The notes under the pieces: model-generated
The model's input: the letters and a program-made list of their open reading frames with translations, nothing else
What the model was told of the DNA's origin: nothing
The model's database searches: none
Translations under genes and position numbers: made by a program
DNA from: CPC320 sp002336405
Lineage (GTDB): Bacteria; Pseudomonadota; Alphaproteobacteria; Rhodobacterales; Rhodobacteraceae
NCBI GenBank assembly: GCA_949372595.1
Contig: CASIAN010000013.1
Location: forward strand, 82,844 to 146,843
DNA: 64,000 nt
Direction: 5' to 3'
In this document: piece by piece, positions 45,038 to 54,453 of the stretch
Layout of the letters: each line of letters starts with the position of its first letter
Position numbering within the stretch: position 1 is the stretch's first letter

Positions 45038-45276
45038 TAGATGAACTCCACGTGGTAGGTTTCGATCACCGTGTTGGCGAGCAGCTTTTCGCACATCTCC
45101 CCAACCCGTTTTTCGGCCGCCGCGCGGTCTGTCTCGATCAAGTCCAGCTCAATCACCTTGCCTTGCCGCACGCCTTCGACGCCTTCAAAGCCCAAGGTCC
45201 CAAGCGCATGGCGCACCGCTTCGCCCTGAGGGTCAAGAACCCCGTTTTTCAACATAATATGTACGCGCGCTTTCAT
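45037..45276 (-). CDS. purS: Phosphoribosylformylglycinamidine synthase subunit PurS
   Basis: A 79-residue PurS, the small structural subunit that joins PurL and PurQ in organisms with the split enzyme. Family features are NGVLDPQGEAVRHALGTLGF near residue 11 and GKVIELDL near residue 39. It lies 36 bp after purC and overlaps purQ by one base, giving a purC-purS-purQ operon. Confidence 0.95.
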   Translation of the reverse strand: MKARVHIMLKNGVLDPQGEAVRHALGTLGFEGVEGVRQGKVIELDLIETDRAAAEKRVGEMCEKLLANTVIETYHVEFI

Positions 45277-45312
45277 GTCGTCTCCTTACGGTCACAGGGG
45301 CACTCGGGGGTT

Positions 45313-46074
45313 TTAGTTAATCAGCGTCGGCTTGCCCATCGGGGCAGAATTTTTCGGCATAACGCCAAGTCGGCGCGCAACTTCGGTATACGCGTCAGTC
45401 AAATTGCCCAGATCGCGCCGAAACACATCTTTGTCCAACTTTCGGCCCGTTTCGATATCCCATAACCGACAGCTATCTGGGCTGATTTCATCGGCAACGA
45501 CAAGCCGTTGAAAATCGCCGTCATAAACCCGGCCAATTTCGATTTTAAAATCGACCAACCGAATCCCAACCGCCATCATCACGCCTGACATGAAATCATT
45601 GACCCGCAACGCAAGGCTGAGCACGTCGTCCATATCCTGTTGGCTCGCCCAGCCAAAAGCGGCAATATGCTCCTCGGACACCAGCGGGTCCCCCAGGGCG
45701 TCATCTTTATAGCAATACTCGACAATTGGGCGCGGTAAAGCAGCACCCTCTTCCAACCCCAGGCGTGTACAAATCGTTCCAGCAGCATAATTGCGTACAA
45801 TAATTTCCAGCGGAATAATTTCGCAGGCCCGAACCAGTTGTTCGCGCATATTCAACCGTTTGAGAAAATGCGTTGGGACCCCGATATTATTGAGGCCAGT
45901 CATGAAAAATTCTGACAAACGGTTGTTCAATACACCCTTACCGTCAATGACTTCCATTTTCTCGGCATTAAATGCGGTGGCATCATCCTTGAAATATTGC
46001 ACGATCGTCCCGGGCTCTGGCCCTTCATAGAGAATTTTAGCTTTGCCTTCATAGATTTTGATGCGCCGCGCCAT
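45313..46074 (-). CDS. purC: SAICAR synthetase
   Basis: A 253-residue enzyme that joins aspartate to CAIR in purine synthesis using ATP. The N-terminal KIYEGKAKILYEGPE and IIPLEIIVRNYAAGT near residue 88 are the PurC signatures; DFKIEIGR near residue 178 and DEISPDSCRLWD near residue 195 are the later ones. The start MARRIKIYEG at 46074 is the family start; the frame extends upstream to 46119 without conservation. Confidence 0.96.
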   Translation of the reverse strand: MARRIKIYEGKAKILYEGPEPGTIVQYFKDDATAFNAEKMEVIDGKGVLNNRLSEFFMTGLNNIGVPTHFLKRLNMREQLVRACEIIPLEIIVRNYAAGTICTRLGLEEGAALPRPIVEYCYKDDALGDPLVSEEHIAAFGWASQQDMDDVLSLALRVNDFMSGVMMAVGIRLVDFKIEIGRVYDGDFQRLVVADEISPDSCRLWDIETGRKLDKDVFRRDLGNLTDAYTEVARRLGVMPKNSAPMGKPTLIN

Positions 46075-46314
46075 TATGTTTCTTTCTATATCCGGGAGCC
46101 GAGTCTCAGCCGGTGGCATTCACATAGTATATGGGTTGAGTTGCTGCAAGCGCCGCTCTGTAGTTTGCCAGCCAGCGCACACCCAGACAAAGACCATACG
46201 TGTCAACGGCACGCTTACAATACCCAGTGGCGCGATATGACAGACTGCAATTGGACGAAAATTCATAATCTTGATGAGAATTGTGCATTTGATTCATGTC
46301 TGTTTCCATGACAC

Positions 46315-46341
46315 TGCGGTGAGATCAGATTTGAGGCCGCA
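46315..46341 (+). promoter_or_regulatory. Hairpin next to the bmt ribosome site
   Basis: TGCGG (46315-46319) and CCGCA (46337-46341) form a 5 bp stem with a 17 nt loop (it contains GATTTGA), immediately followed by AAAGGA, the bmt ribosome site. This resembles a SAM-sensing leader in position, but the canonical SAM-II core after the stem is not seen. A regulatory role is only a possibility. Confidence 0.25.
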
Positions 46342-46355
46342 AAGGACCGGGATCA

Positions 46356-47381
46356 ATGACCAATGCGTTATCACGCTTGCTGACCCAAAAAGGCTATTTG
46401 CTGGCCGATGGGGCCACCGGGACCAATCTGTTCAACATGGGCTTGATGTCAGGGGACGCCCCTGAGCTGTGGAACGAAACCCAACCAAAAAACATTCTTA
46501 AGTTGCATCAAGGTGCCGTTGATGCCGGCAGCGATCTGTTTTTGACAAATTCTTTCGGTGGCAACAGCGCACGCTTAAAGCTGCATAATGCCGGACACCG
46601 CGCACGAGAACTGTCGCGCACCGCCGCCGAACTGGGGCGGGAGGTGGCCGATAAAGCCAGCCGGCCGGTCTTGGTTGCGGGATCGGTCGGGCCAACCGGC
46701 GACATCATGGCCCCATTGGGTCCACTGACCCACAGTGCCGCAGTCGAGATTTTCCACGAACAGGCCGATGGCTTGAAAGAAGGTGGCGCTGATGTCTTAT
46801 GGCTTGAAACAATCTCCGCACCGGAAGAATTTCGTGCAGCCGCCGAAGGCTTTGCCCTTGCCGGGGTCGACTGGTGTGGCACAATGAGTTTTGACACTGC
46901 AGGCCGCACCATGATGGGCATGACCTCTGAGGCGATGGTCGAGATGGTTGAGGCGCTGCCCAACCCACCGCTTGGCTTTGGCGCCAACTGCGGCACCGGA
47001 GCCTCTGATTTACTGCGCACTGTTTTGGGATTTGCCAGCCAAGGCAGCGCCTTGCCGATTATTGCAAAAGGCAATGCCGGTATTCCAAAATATGTCGACG
47101 GCCATATCCATTACGATGGCACACCCGAACTAATGGCCGATTATGCGGTTATGGCGCGCGATTGTGGCGCGACAATTATCGGTGGCTGCTGTGGCACCAT
47201 GCCCGAGCATTTAAGAAAAATGCGCACCGCACTAGATGAACGGCCGAAGAGTCCTCCCCCCGAACTGGATGACATTTCCACCAGAATTGGACCCTTCTCA
47301 TCGGTCAGCGACGGCACTGGCAACACAGCCGCACCACCACCGCGCCGCCGCACCAGACGGACCACAAAAGCCAAACAATAG
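46356..47381 (+). CDS. bmt: Betaine-homocysteine S-methyltransferase type protein
   Basis: A 341-residue homocysteine S-methyltransferase family protein. LLADGATGTNLFNMGL near residue 15 marks the barrel start; the zinc site uses Cys in FGANCGTGA near residue 209 and the Cys pair in GGCCGTMPEH near residue 276. In Rhodobacterales this protein (Bmt) transfers a methyl from betaine to homocysteine. The Pro/Arg-rich tail (PPPRRRTRRTTKAKQ) is unusual and probably disordered. The corrinoid gene lies 247 bp downstream; the gap itself shows no gene. Confidence 0.88.
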   Translation: MTNALSRLLTQKGYLLADGATGTNLFNMGLMSGDAPELWNETQPKNILKLHQGAVDAGSDLFLTNSFGGNSARLKLHNAGHRARELSRTAAELGREVADKASRPVLVAGSVGPTGDIMAPLGPLTHSAAVEIFHEQADGLKEGGADVLWLETISAPEEFRAAAEGFALAGVDWCGTMSFDTAGRTMMGMTSEAMVEMVEALPNPPLGFGANCGTGASDLLRTVLGFASQGSALPIIAKGNAGIPKYVDGHIHYDGTPELMADYAVMARDCGATIIGGCCGTMPEHLRKMRTALDERPKSPPPELDDISTRIGPFSSVSDGTGNTAAPPPRRRTRRTTKAKQ

Positions 47382-47628
47382 GCGGCATCGCGGCTGCCCA
47401 CTTCAAGATCAGACCAACCCTGAGGCACGACAAAAATCGTCACATCAGAGCCAAGCCCTCAGCGGGCGGTAATACCGGCCCAAAACAAGGCTTAAAACCA
47501 AATTTTACATCGATACGTCGGTGGCGAAACCATCTATGTCGCAATCCGAACAGTCTGAAATGGGCAAATTGATCAGATAAGAAACATAAATGGCCGCATT
47601 TTGCGGTCACCCAGCCAAGGAACGCGCC

Positions 47629-48333
47629 ATGTCGGAACAAGACGACGAAATCATTCTGTCAGAGTTGGACGACGAAGAACTCGTACAGCAGATGTTTGAC
47701 GACTTGTATGACGGCCTCAAGGAAGAGATCGAGGAAGGCGTTAATATCTTGCTTGGGCGGGACTGGACGCCTTATCGGGTTTTAACCGAAGCCTTGGTTG
47801 GCGGCATGACAATTGTCGGCAAAGACTTTCGCGATGGTATTTTGTTTGTGCCAGAAGTTCTGCTAGCCGCAAACGCGATGAAGGGTGGCATGCGCATCCT
47901 AAAACCGCTGTTGGCGGAAACTGGCGCACCACGCGTGGGCAAGATGGTTATTGGAACTGTCAAAGGCGACATCCATGACATTGGCAAAAACCTTGTATCA
48001 ATGATGATGGAAGGCGCCGGGTTTGAGGTGGTTGATTTGGGTATCAACAATCCGGTTGAAAATTATCTAGAGGCCATTGCCACCGAAGAACCCGATATTC
48101 TGGGCATGTCTGCGCTGCTGACCACCACAATGCCCTATATGAAAGTCGTGATAGACACATTGATTGAAAAGGGAATTCGGGATGATTACGTCGTCCTTGT
48201 GGGCGGTGCGCCACTTAATGAAGAGTTTGGGAAAGCGATTGGCGCCGATGCCTATTGCCGCGATGCCGCCGTTGCGGTGGACACTGCGAAAGAATATATG
48301 GCGCGCAAGCATAATTTGATGGCCGCCAGCTAA
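47629..48333 (+). CDS. Corrinoid (B12-binding) methyl-carrier protein
   Basis: A 234-residue MtaC/MtbC-like protein. Residues 20-105 form the helical cap domain (LVGGMTIVGKDFRDGILFVPE), and residues 108-230 the cobalamin-binding fold with GDIHDIGKN near residue 120, whose His binds cobalt. It carries methyl groups between a substrate methyltransferase and homocysteine or folate. AAGGA is 9 nt before the ATG at 47629. It follows bmt and precedes the DUF1638 pseudogene. Confidence 0.92.
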   Translation: MSEQDDEIILSELDDEELVQQMFDDLYDGLKEEIEEGVNILLGRDWTPYRVLTEALVGGMTIVGKDFRDGILFVPEVLLAANAMKGGMRILKPLLAETGAPRVGKMVIGTVKGDIHDIGKNLVSMMMEGAGFEVVDLGINNPVENYLEAIATEEPDILGMSALLTTTMPYMKVVIDTLIEKGIRDDYVVLVGGAPLNEEFGKAIGADAYCRDAAVAVDTAKEYMARKHNLMAAS

Positions 48334-48471
48334 CCGTCTGCGCGCCGCACCAGTGTTAAGAGCCGTTAACGCAGGCAGTCAGTTGGCCGAACAACGAGCC
48401 GCTCTATGTGCTGTCGCCGCACCTTAAGTTCAGGTCAACAGCTGCCTCTCGAGGTCGCCGATACAGACTGA

Positions 48472-49050
48472 GTGTTGTTGATTGCTTGTGGTGCACTGGC
48501 ACGTGAAACCCTTGCCATTACAAAGGGTCACGGTTGGCCCCATATGGACCTGACCTGCCTGCCGGCACTGTTGCACAACTCGCCTGATAAAATCACCGTT
48601 ACCGTATGTGCTTGGGTGACAAAACACCGAGACAGCCATCAAAACATCTTTGTTGTTTACGCCGATTGCGGCACTGGTGGCCGGTTACAGACCACCTGCG
48701 ATGATATGGGTGTCAAGATGATTGCCAGTCCACATTGTTATTCGTTTTACGAAGGCAACGACCGCTTTTGCGATGAGTATGCAAATGAAACAAACACCTT
48801 TTACCTGACAGATTTTCTGGTCAGACAACTCGATACATTTGTCTGGAAACCTATGGGATGAGATCGCCACCCCGAACTGCGCCACATTTATTTTGAGCAT
48901 GACACCAAACTGACCTATCAGGCGCAAACCGATGATCCGGCCTTGACCGAAAAAGCCAAAGACTGCGCCAGACGAACGGGCCTTGCATTTGAAAGGCGTT
49001 ATGCTGGCTATGGTGGTCTTGAGGTCGCCCTGCGCAATCAGTCGCCTTGA
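48472..49050 (+). pseudogene. DUF1638 family protein with an internal stop
   Basis: A frame from GTG at 48472 to TGA at 49050 would give about 192 residues of the DUF1638 family (IACGALARETLAI; NIFVVYADCGTGGRLQ; FYLTDFLVRQLDTFVWKP; later AQTDDPALTEKA). It is cut by an in-frame TGA at 48859-48861 where homologues have a residue between Gly and Asp in a GLDRHPEL-type stretch. DUF1638 genes often follow corrinoid proteins in this group; function unknown. A single base change or read error explains the stop. Confidence 0.8.
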
Positions 49051-49460
49051 GCGTTCGGCGCTTCGGCCACGCTGTGGATCCGCTCTACCATTGCGCGCAC
49101 ACCATTAGAGCGCTGTGCCGACAAATGATCATTAAGCCCCAAGCGGGCCAACTCTGACAGCGCATCAACGCCTGCGACCTCTTTCAGCGTCAGGCCGTTG
49201 TATAAAGCTTGCAACACCGCGATCAGGCCACTGACAATCATCGCATCGCTATCGCCTTCGAACGAGAATTTGCCCGCGTCAATTTTCGGAAACAACCAGA
49301 CCTGCGAGGCACAGCCCTCGACCTTAGTCGAAGGCACCCGGAGCGCGTCATCAAAAGTTGGCAAAGACTTGCCCTGTTCGATGACATAGCGATACCGCTC
49401 TTCCCAATCCTCAAGAAACTCGAAGTCCGCCACGATGTCTTCAAAGGCTGCGCTTGCCAT
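49038..49460 (-). CDS. sufE: Cysteine desulfuration protein SufE
   Basis: A 140-residue SufE that accepts sulfur from SufS for Fe-S cluster assembly. The active Cys is in KVEGCASQVWLFP near residue 50, and SGLIAVLQALYNGL near residue 77 and LSAQRSNGVRAMVERI near residue 115 are family marks. It is convergent with the DUF1638 pseudogene, with a 13 bp overlap. No other suf gene is in the window. Confidence 0.94.
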   Translation of the reverse strand: MASAAFEDIVADFEFLEDWEERYRYVIEQGKSLPTFDDALRVPSTKVEGCASQVWLFPKIDAGKFSFEGDSDAMIVSGLIAVLQALYNGLTLKEVAGVDALSELARLGLNDHLSAQRSNGVRAMVERIHSVAEAPNAQGD

Positions 49461-49585
49461 GTGTTTACCCCATTACCGTCCCCTGTGAACTAGGTCGTTA
49501 GACTGAAAACGTCCAGTAGTAGCTTGAGGGTTTCCAACATTTGCGCAATGAGGTAGCCGTTGTAAACAGCTAAACGGAGGCTTTC

Positions 49586-50086
49586 ATGAAATCTTTTATT
49601 TTTCTCCTACTTGCGACCTCGCTGCTGACAACGGGCTGCGAATCAACCCGTGATTCGAAAGCGAATCCATTGAACTGGTTTGGGGGATCAAAAAAGGAAG
49701 TAAAAAAGAATGACGCCGAAGGCGCATTAATCCCCAAGAAAAAGCTCGCGATGTTTCGGATGAAAAAAGACGCTGTTTATCTGGGTCAGCCAATCGATAA
49801 ACTCTCAACCTTGGTGGTGGATGAAGTGCCGGGTGGGCTGCTTATTCAGGTGACTGGCATGGCGCAAAAAACCGGTTTCTATAATGGCCAATTAATCCCT
49901 TTGGACAGTGCAGATCCCACTGTGCGGGACTATAGGTTTGATATAATCCAACCAGCCGATACGGCGGGCGGATCCCCCGCCTCAAGAACCCTGAGCGTTG
50001 CAGTATATCTGACAGATCAAGACCTAGAGGCGATTAGAGTGATCCGCGTGCGTGGTGCAAATAACACGCTAACAAAACGGCGATAA
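49586..50086 (+). CDS. Lipoprotein of unknown function
   Basis: A 166-residue protein with a lipoprotein signal (MKSFIFLLLATSLLTTGC; Cys 18). A short basic stretch (GGSKKEVKKND) follows the anchor, then a beta-rich domain (LSTLVVDEVPGGLLIQVTGM). No family was recognised at the residue level. GGAGG lies about 9 nt before the ATG. It is convergent with rnd, 7 bp away. Confidence 0.75.
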   Translation: MKSFIFLLLATSLLTTGCESTRDSKANPLNWFGGSKKEVKKNDAEGALIPKKKLAMFRMKKDAVYLGQPIDKLSTLVVDEVPGGLLIQVTGMAQKTGFYNGQLIPLDSADPTVRDYRFDIIQPADTAGGSPASRTLSVAVYLTDQDLEAIRVIRVRGANNTLTKRR

Positions 50087-50093
50087 ACGTCGT

Positions 50094-51251
50094 TTACAGC
50101 TCAATAATGCGGATATTGAAACCTTCGGCAGCCAGCCCAATTTGACCTTCGCACAGCCGCAGCGCGTCCTCGCCAAAAACCTCCCGTCGCCAACCGGTCA
50201 TAGCGGCAACATCATACTGCCCAGCAGCAATCGCATCCAGATCAGCGCTGCTTGCAATCAGTTTTGAGGCCACCCCCGAATCAGATGTTTTACTTTTCAG
50301 TAGCACGCGCAGTAAATCTGACAGCGCTGGATTAACGTGCAGTTTCTCGCGTCCTAAATCAGGTTCGGGCAAAAGCGCTTGCGGGCAATCCAGCCCCAGT
50401 TGAACAGCCGCTAAAATACCTTGGGCAATATCGCCCTTGCGCGCCTCGCGCATCAAGAGCCGCGACCTATTTAAATCACTTAAATCCTTTGGTTTGGTCG
50501 ATGAAAGCTCAACAATCGCATCATCTTTGTAAACCCGGGTTTTGGGGATGTTACGCGATTGCGCGTACTGCTCCCGAAACTTTGCCAACTCGCGAACAAT
50601 TGCAAGAAATTTTGGGGACGTATTACGCGTTTTCACCCGCACCCAAGCCTCGTCAGGGTCTGTAATATAGGTTGCCGGATTGGTCAGAATTTGCAGTTCT
50701 TCCTGCACCCAACGTGTCCGGCCCGTTTTTTCCAGCATTCCAGCCAGATGCTCATAGATAACGCGCAAATGCGTCACATCGGCCAAAGCATAAATTTTTT
50801 GCTCGTCGGTCAACGGACGCCGTGACCAATCAGTGAAGCGGGACGATTTATCCAACGTCTTCTTGGCAATTCTGCGCACTAGAGTTTCATACCCAACTTG
50901 TTCGCCAAACCCACAGACCATCGCAGCCACCTGCGTATCAAACAATGGGTCGGGAAAAACCCCCGCATCAACAAAGAATATTTCAAGATCCTGACGCGCT
51001 GCATGAAACACTTTAACCACCGAAGTATCGCGAAACAGCTCATAAAGCGGCTCAAGCGATAAGCCGTCAGACAGAGGATCAACCAGTACAGCCGTATCAT
51101 CGTCTTTACCCGGCATGGCCAGTTGCAGCAGGCACAGCTTAGAATAATATGTGCGCTCGCGCAGAAACTCTGTATCGATCGTAATATAGGGGTGGTTTTG
51201 AGCCTCGGCGCAGAATGCAGCCAGTTCAGATGTGGTTGAGAGTGTTTTCAT
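50094..51251 (-). CDS. rnd: Ribonuclease D
   Basis: A 385-residue 3'-5' exoribonuclease that trims tRNA precursors. The DEDDy exonuclease motifs are ITIDTEFLRERTYY near residue 23, VFHAARQDLEIF near residue 79, and YALADVTHLRVIYEHL near residue 170. An HRDC domain follows (VVRELAKFREQYAQ...). The start MKTLSTTSEL at 51251 is preferred to the frame start at 51305 because the exonuclease begins there. Confidence 0.93.
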   Translation of the reverse strand: MKTLSTTSELAAFCAEAQNHPYITIDTEFLRERTYYSKLCLLQLAMPGKDDDTAVLVDPLSDGLSLEPLYELFRDTSVVKVFHAARQDLEIFFVDAGVFPDPLFDTQVAAMVCGFGEQVGYETLVRRIAKKTLDKSSRFTDWSRRPLTDEQKIYALADVTHLRVIYEHLAGMLEKTGRTRWVQEELQILTNPATYITDPDEAWVRVKTRNTSPKFLAIVRELAKFREQYAQSRNIPKTRVYKDDAIVELSSTKPKDLSDLNRSRLLMREARKGDIAQGILAAVQLGLDCPQALLPEPDLGREKLHVNPALSDLLRVLLKSKTSDSGVASKLIASSADLDAIAAGQYDVAAMTGWRREVFGEDALRLCEGQIGLAAEGFNIRIIEL

Positions 51252-51332
51252 TGAATTGGTGGCTTCTTTTACGGCTGGTCGTTTCACCCTGCCTTTATAG
51301 TGCAAATAAAGACAGATGAAAAGCGACCAAAG

Positions 51333-51926
51333 TCAGCTCAGATAAACGGGTGCGCTATTCCCCTCCAAAACCCGCCTCAGAACCAACGGGTAAAGGCAAT
51401 GTTCTTTGACAAGTACCCGTGCTGCCAAACTTTTTTCGTCGTCCCCCTCAAGGATTGGAACAACGGCCTGCCCGATCACCTGCCCCCCGTCCAGCTCGGG
51501 GGTGACGTAATGAACAGAACACCCTGCAAAGCGATCGCCAGCGTTCAGCGCCCGTACATGGGTGTTCAAACCTTTATACTTTGGCAACAGCGATGGATGT
51601 ATATTCAGCATCCGCCCTGCCCATGGAGTAACAAATCCAGGCGTCAAAATGCGCATAAATCCAGCCTGACACAGCATATCAGGCTGATGCGGGGTCAAGA
51701 CCTTCGACAGCGCAGCCTCAAACGCTACACGATCACCAGCAAAGAACCGGTGATCCACGGTTGCAGTTGGCACACCGCGCGCCTCGGCCTTTTGTAAGCC
51801 GCCTGCCCCCGGAACATTTGAGACCACCAAGACAGCACGCCCCGGATGATCATCTGTCAAGCTGTCAATCAATTGCGCCATATTGGAACCGCCACCTGAG
51901 ATCAGGATGGCAATTCGCTTGGTCAT
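51333..51926 (-). CDS. purN: Phosphoribosylglycinamide formyltransferase
   Basis: A 197-residue GAR transformylase that adds a formyl group from 10-formyl-THF. Family marks are ISGGGSNMAQLID near residue 9, MLNIHPSLLPKYKGLNTH near residue 107, and VHYVTPELDGGQVIGQ near residue 136, which hold the catalytic Asn, His and Asp. The start overlaps the purM stop by 4 bp. Confidence 0.95.
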   Translation of the reverse strand: MTKRIAILISGGGSNMAQLIDSLTDDHPGRAVLVVSNVPGAGGLQKAEARGVPTATVDHRFFAGDRVAFEAALSKVLTPHQPDMLCQAGFMRILTPGFVTPWAGRMLNIHPSLLPKYKGLNTHVRALNAGDRFAGCSVHYVTPELDGGQVIGQAVVPILEGDDEKSLAARVLVKEHCLYPLVLRRVLEGNSAPVYLS

Positions 51927-52969
51927 AACAAGTTGCCTTCATAGATAACGTTTGGATCGGCGGTAACATAGCCCAGAACAGACACTGTCTCGCCCTCCGC
52001 AGACAAGTGACGGGACAAAGCGGCCGCACGATCAGCGGACACCACCAACACCATGCCAATGCCGCAATTGAAGGTTTTCAGCAGTTCACTGGTGTGCATA
52101 CCGCCTGTCGCGGCCAGCCATTGAAACACTGGCGGCAGATCCCAGCTGTTAAGATCAATCTTTATACCCATACCTTCTGGCAGGACCCGTGGAATATTTT
52201 CTGTCAAGCCACCGCCAGTGATATGAGCCAGAGCAGTCACCCCCCCCATACCGATCGCCGACAACGCAGGCTTGACATACAACCGCGTCGGGGCCAGCAG
52301 AGCCGCACCCAATGTCCCAGTGTCAAATGGACAGTCATCGGCCCAATCAAGACCGGACACCTCAACCAACTTGCGCACCAAAGAATAACCGTTGGAATGC
52401 ACACCATCGCTGGCCAAGCCCAGCAATACATCGCCTTCGGCAACATTGCCCGGCAGGGCGCAGCCGCGCTCCATCGCGCCGACAGCAAATCCAGCTAAAT
52501 CAAAATCACCGGCCTGATACATGCCCGGCATCTCAGCGGTCTCTCCACCGATCAACGCGCAACCGGACCGTTCGCAGCCCGTGGCGATGCCTTGAATGAT
52601 CCGCACCGCCTGATCAGTTTCAAGCCGACCCGTTGCAAAATAATCCAGAAAAAACAGCGGTTCCGCTCCTTGGCACACCAAATCATTCACGCACATCGCC
52701 ACAAGATCAATGCCGATCGTGTCCACCACGCCGGTGTCGATCGCAATCCGCAATTTGGTTCCGACACCGTCGGTTGCCGCCACCAGAATCGGGTCGGCGA
52801 AACCCGCAGCTTTCAGGTCGAACAGCGCGCCAAAACCACCCAGACCAGCCATAACACCGGGCCGCGTGGTGCGCTTGGCTGCGGGTTTGATCTGTTCTAC
52901 CAAAGCGTTGCCAGCGTCGATATCAACTCCGGCGTCCGCATAGGTCAAGCCGTCCTTGCTATTTGTCAT
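51923..52969 (-). CDS. purM: AIR synthetase
   Basis: A 348-residue ATP-dependent enzyme that closes the imidazole ring to AIR. GLTYADAGVDIDAGN near residue 5, DGVGTKLRIA near residue 65, IGGETAEMPGMY near residue 140 and HITGGGLTENIPR near residue 245 are family marks. AGAGGA is 8-9 nt before the ATG at 52969 and too close to the ATG at 52975. It forms a purM-purN operon. A run of eight C on the plus strand is at 52240-52247. Confidence 0.95.
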   Translation of the reverse strand: MTNSKDGLTYADAGVDIDAGNALVEQIKPAAKRTTRPGVMAGLGGFGALFDLKAAGFADPILVAATDGVGTKLRIAIDTGVVDTIGIDLVAMCVNDLVCQGAEPLFFLDYFATGRLETDQAVRIIQGIATGCERSGCALIGGETAEMPGMYQAGDFDLAGFAVGAMERGCALPGNVAEGDVLLGLASDGVHSNGYSLVRKLVEVSGLDWADDCPFDTGTLGAALLAPTRLYVKPALSAIGMGGVTALAHITGGGLTENIPRVLPEGMGIKIDLNSWDLPPVFQWLAATGGMHTSELLKTFNCGIGMVLVVSADRAAALSRHLSAEGETVSVLGYVTADPNVIYEGNLL

Positions 52970-53075
52970 GGGCATGTCCTCTTATCGCTTGCTGGACCGC
53001 CTAGACGATTGTCGCCATTTAAGCAATCTGAAAGGCTTGACGCGCCGAATGGGTCTGCTAGCTAAGGGGTCGGAT

Positions 53076-53152
53076 GGGCCTGTAGCTCAACTGGTTAGAG
53101 CAGAGCGCTCATAACGCTTTGGTTGCGGGTTCAAGTCCTGCCGGGCCTACCA
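53076..53152 (+). tRNA. tRNA with CAT anticodon (Met or Ile2)
   Basis: A 77 nt cloverleaf. The acceptor arm GGGCCTG pairs with CGGGCCT (one G-T at the end), TAGCTC begins the D arm, the anticodon loop is CTCATAA, and GGTTCAAGTCC is the T arm; CCA is encoded. The CAT anticodon can be elongator Met or lysidine-modified Ile2, which cannot be settled by eye. An IS3 element lies 70 bp downstream. Confidence 0.93.
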
Positions 53153-53260
53153 AACATCCGTAAAACCAGCGTATTACCTCCTTGGCAAAATCACTGTAGG
53201 CGATAGCGCTCCTTGGCTGCATTGGTCTTGTCACGCTTACGTTCCGGTCTCTCAACTCAT

Positions 53261-54140
53261 TTATGCGGCCTTCCGTTCGAATGCCGAGGGGCTTTTGCCA
53301 CCCAATGATGAGCGGCGCCGACGCGGGTTATAAAAACCATTAATGTACTGGAATATCGCGCCCTCAGCCTGACGGCGTGTTTCCCAATGGTTCCACCGTA
53401 TCAGCTCAGCCTTGATGGATTTGAAAAACGTCTCCGCCATGGCATTGTCGTAACAATTGCCCTTGCCGTTCATCGAGACCTTGAAGCTGTGCTTGTTCAG
53501 GCGCTTTTGGCACTCGTTTGAACAATACTGCGACCCACGATCTGTGTGATGACTGCAGTCTTTCGGCGGTTGTCGCAGGGTGACCGCCATGTCCAAGGCC
53601 CGGATCGCGAGATCTCGCTTCATTCGGTTGCTGCCCCCTGCCCGGCAGGGTTTGCGCAACATGCCCGACAGGGGTCCAACCGATTACGCGCCGTGAGCAC
53701 AGAAAGGATGACGGCCAAGTACAGCCAGCCTTCACTGGTCCAGATATAGGATATGTCGCCAGCCCACTTTTGGTTTGGTCCGTCTGCAGAGAAATCTTGA
53801 TCCAGCAGGTTGGGCATGATGTTGAACGTGTGGTTGCTGTCAGTCCTGGCTTATATTTTTGTGTTCTGACGATCTTAATGTCGTTCTCACGCATCAAACG
53901 AGCGATGCTCCGGTGCCCAATCTTCCGTCCCAGCGCAGTTATGCGTGGCCTGCTATGGCTTTGCAGGCTAAGCCGATGCTGCTCATGAATATGGGCCAAA
54001 AGCACCATATCATCGCGTTGTCGCTGGCGCATTGGACGTATCCGCCAAGCACGGAACCCACGAGACGTGACCTGCCTGATACGGCAAAGAAGTTCCACGG
54101 GCCAAACTTCTTTGCAGCCGTCAATGAAGGCGAACCTCAT
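53261..54140 (-). pseudogene. IS3 copy B OrfB (DDE integrase), frameshifted
   Basis: Three frames are needed to read the rve-type transposase. The first (from 54140) has RFAFIDGCKEVWPVELLCRI; the second holds DISYIWTSEGWLYLAVI with the first catalytic Asp; the third has HHTDRGSQYCSNECQ and CYDNAMAETFFKSIKAEL with the second Asp and the Glu. Around 53645-53690 a short extra segment containing a GC-rich inverted repeat replaces the expected AVSN residues between IGW and RMKRDL. Confidence 0.85.
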
Positions 54141-54195
54141 CGGCTTTGGCCCGCAAAGAAACCTCTCGGGACATTGCTGTGCAATGCCCTGACGG

Positions 54196-54453
54196 TCACT
54201 GGATCGCCGCCTTTTTTAACACTTCCCCCTCCTCGCGCAGAAGCCTAATTTCTTTGCGAAGGCGGGTGTTGTCTTTGTCGACATCCTCATGCAGCCCCGA
54301 CATCAGATCATCATGTTGGTGCTGTTGAACCCACTTGTTCAGCGTCGAAAGACCCACACCCAAATCTGACGAAAGCTGGGGCCGCGTTAAGCCACGGGTC
54401 GTCGCCATGCGAACCGCGTCAAGCCGGAACGCGTCTGCGTACCTCTTTGCCAT
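54196..54453 (-). CDS. IS3 copy B OrfA
   Basis: An 85-residue OrfA that looks intact: a helix-turn-helix (RGLTRPQLSSDLGVGLSTL near residue 20) and a leucine-zipper-like end (NTRLRKEIRLLREEGEVLKK). The AAAAAAG slippery heptamer sits just before its stop, as in copy A, for the -1 shift to OrfB. GGAGA precedes the ATG. Without a working OrfB it cannot drive transposition. Confidence 0.82.
   Translation of the reverse strand: MAKRYADAFRLDAVRMATTRGLTRPQLSSDLGVGLSTLNKWVQQHQHDDLMSGLHEDVDKDNTRLRKEIRLLREEGEVLKKAAIQ

Noticed and set aside
46315..46355. SAM-II riboswitch upstream of bmt
   Set aside because: Only a short stem next to the ribosome site is present. The conserved segment expected after the first stem was not found, so it is kept only as a weak hairpin.
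48859..48861. In-frame TGA in the DUF1638 gene as a selenocysteine or read-through codon
   Set aside because: No SECIS-like hairpin was evident and DUF1638 proteins are not known selenoproteins. A simple nonsense change explains it.
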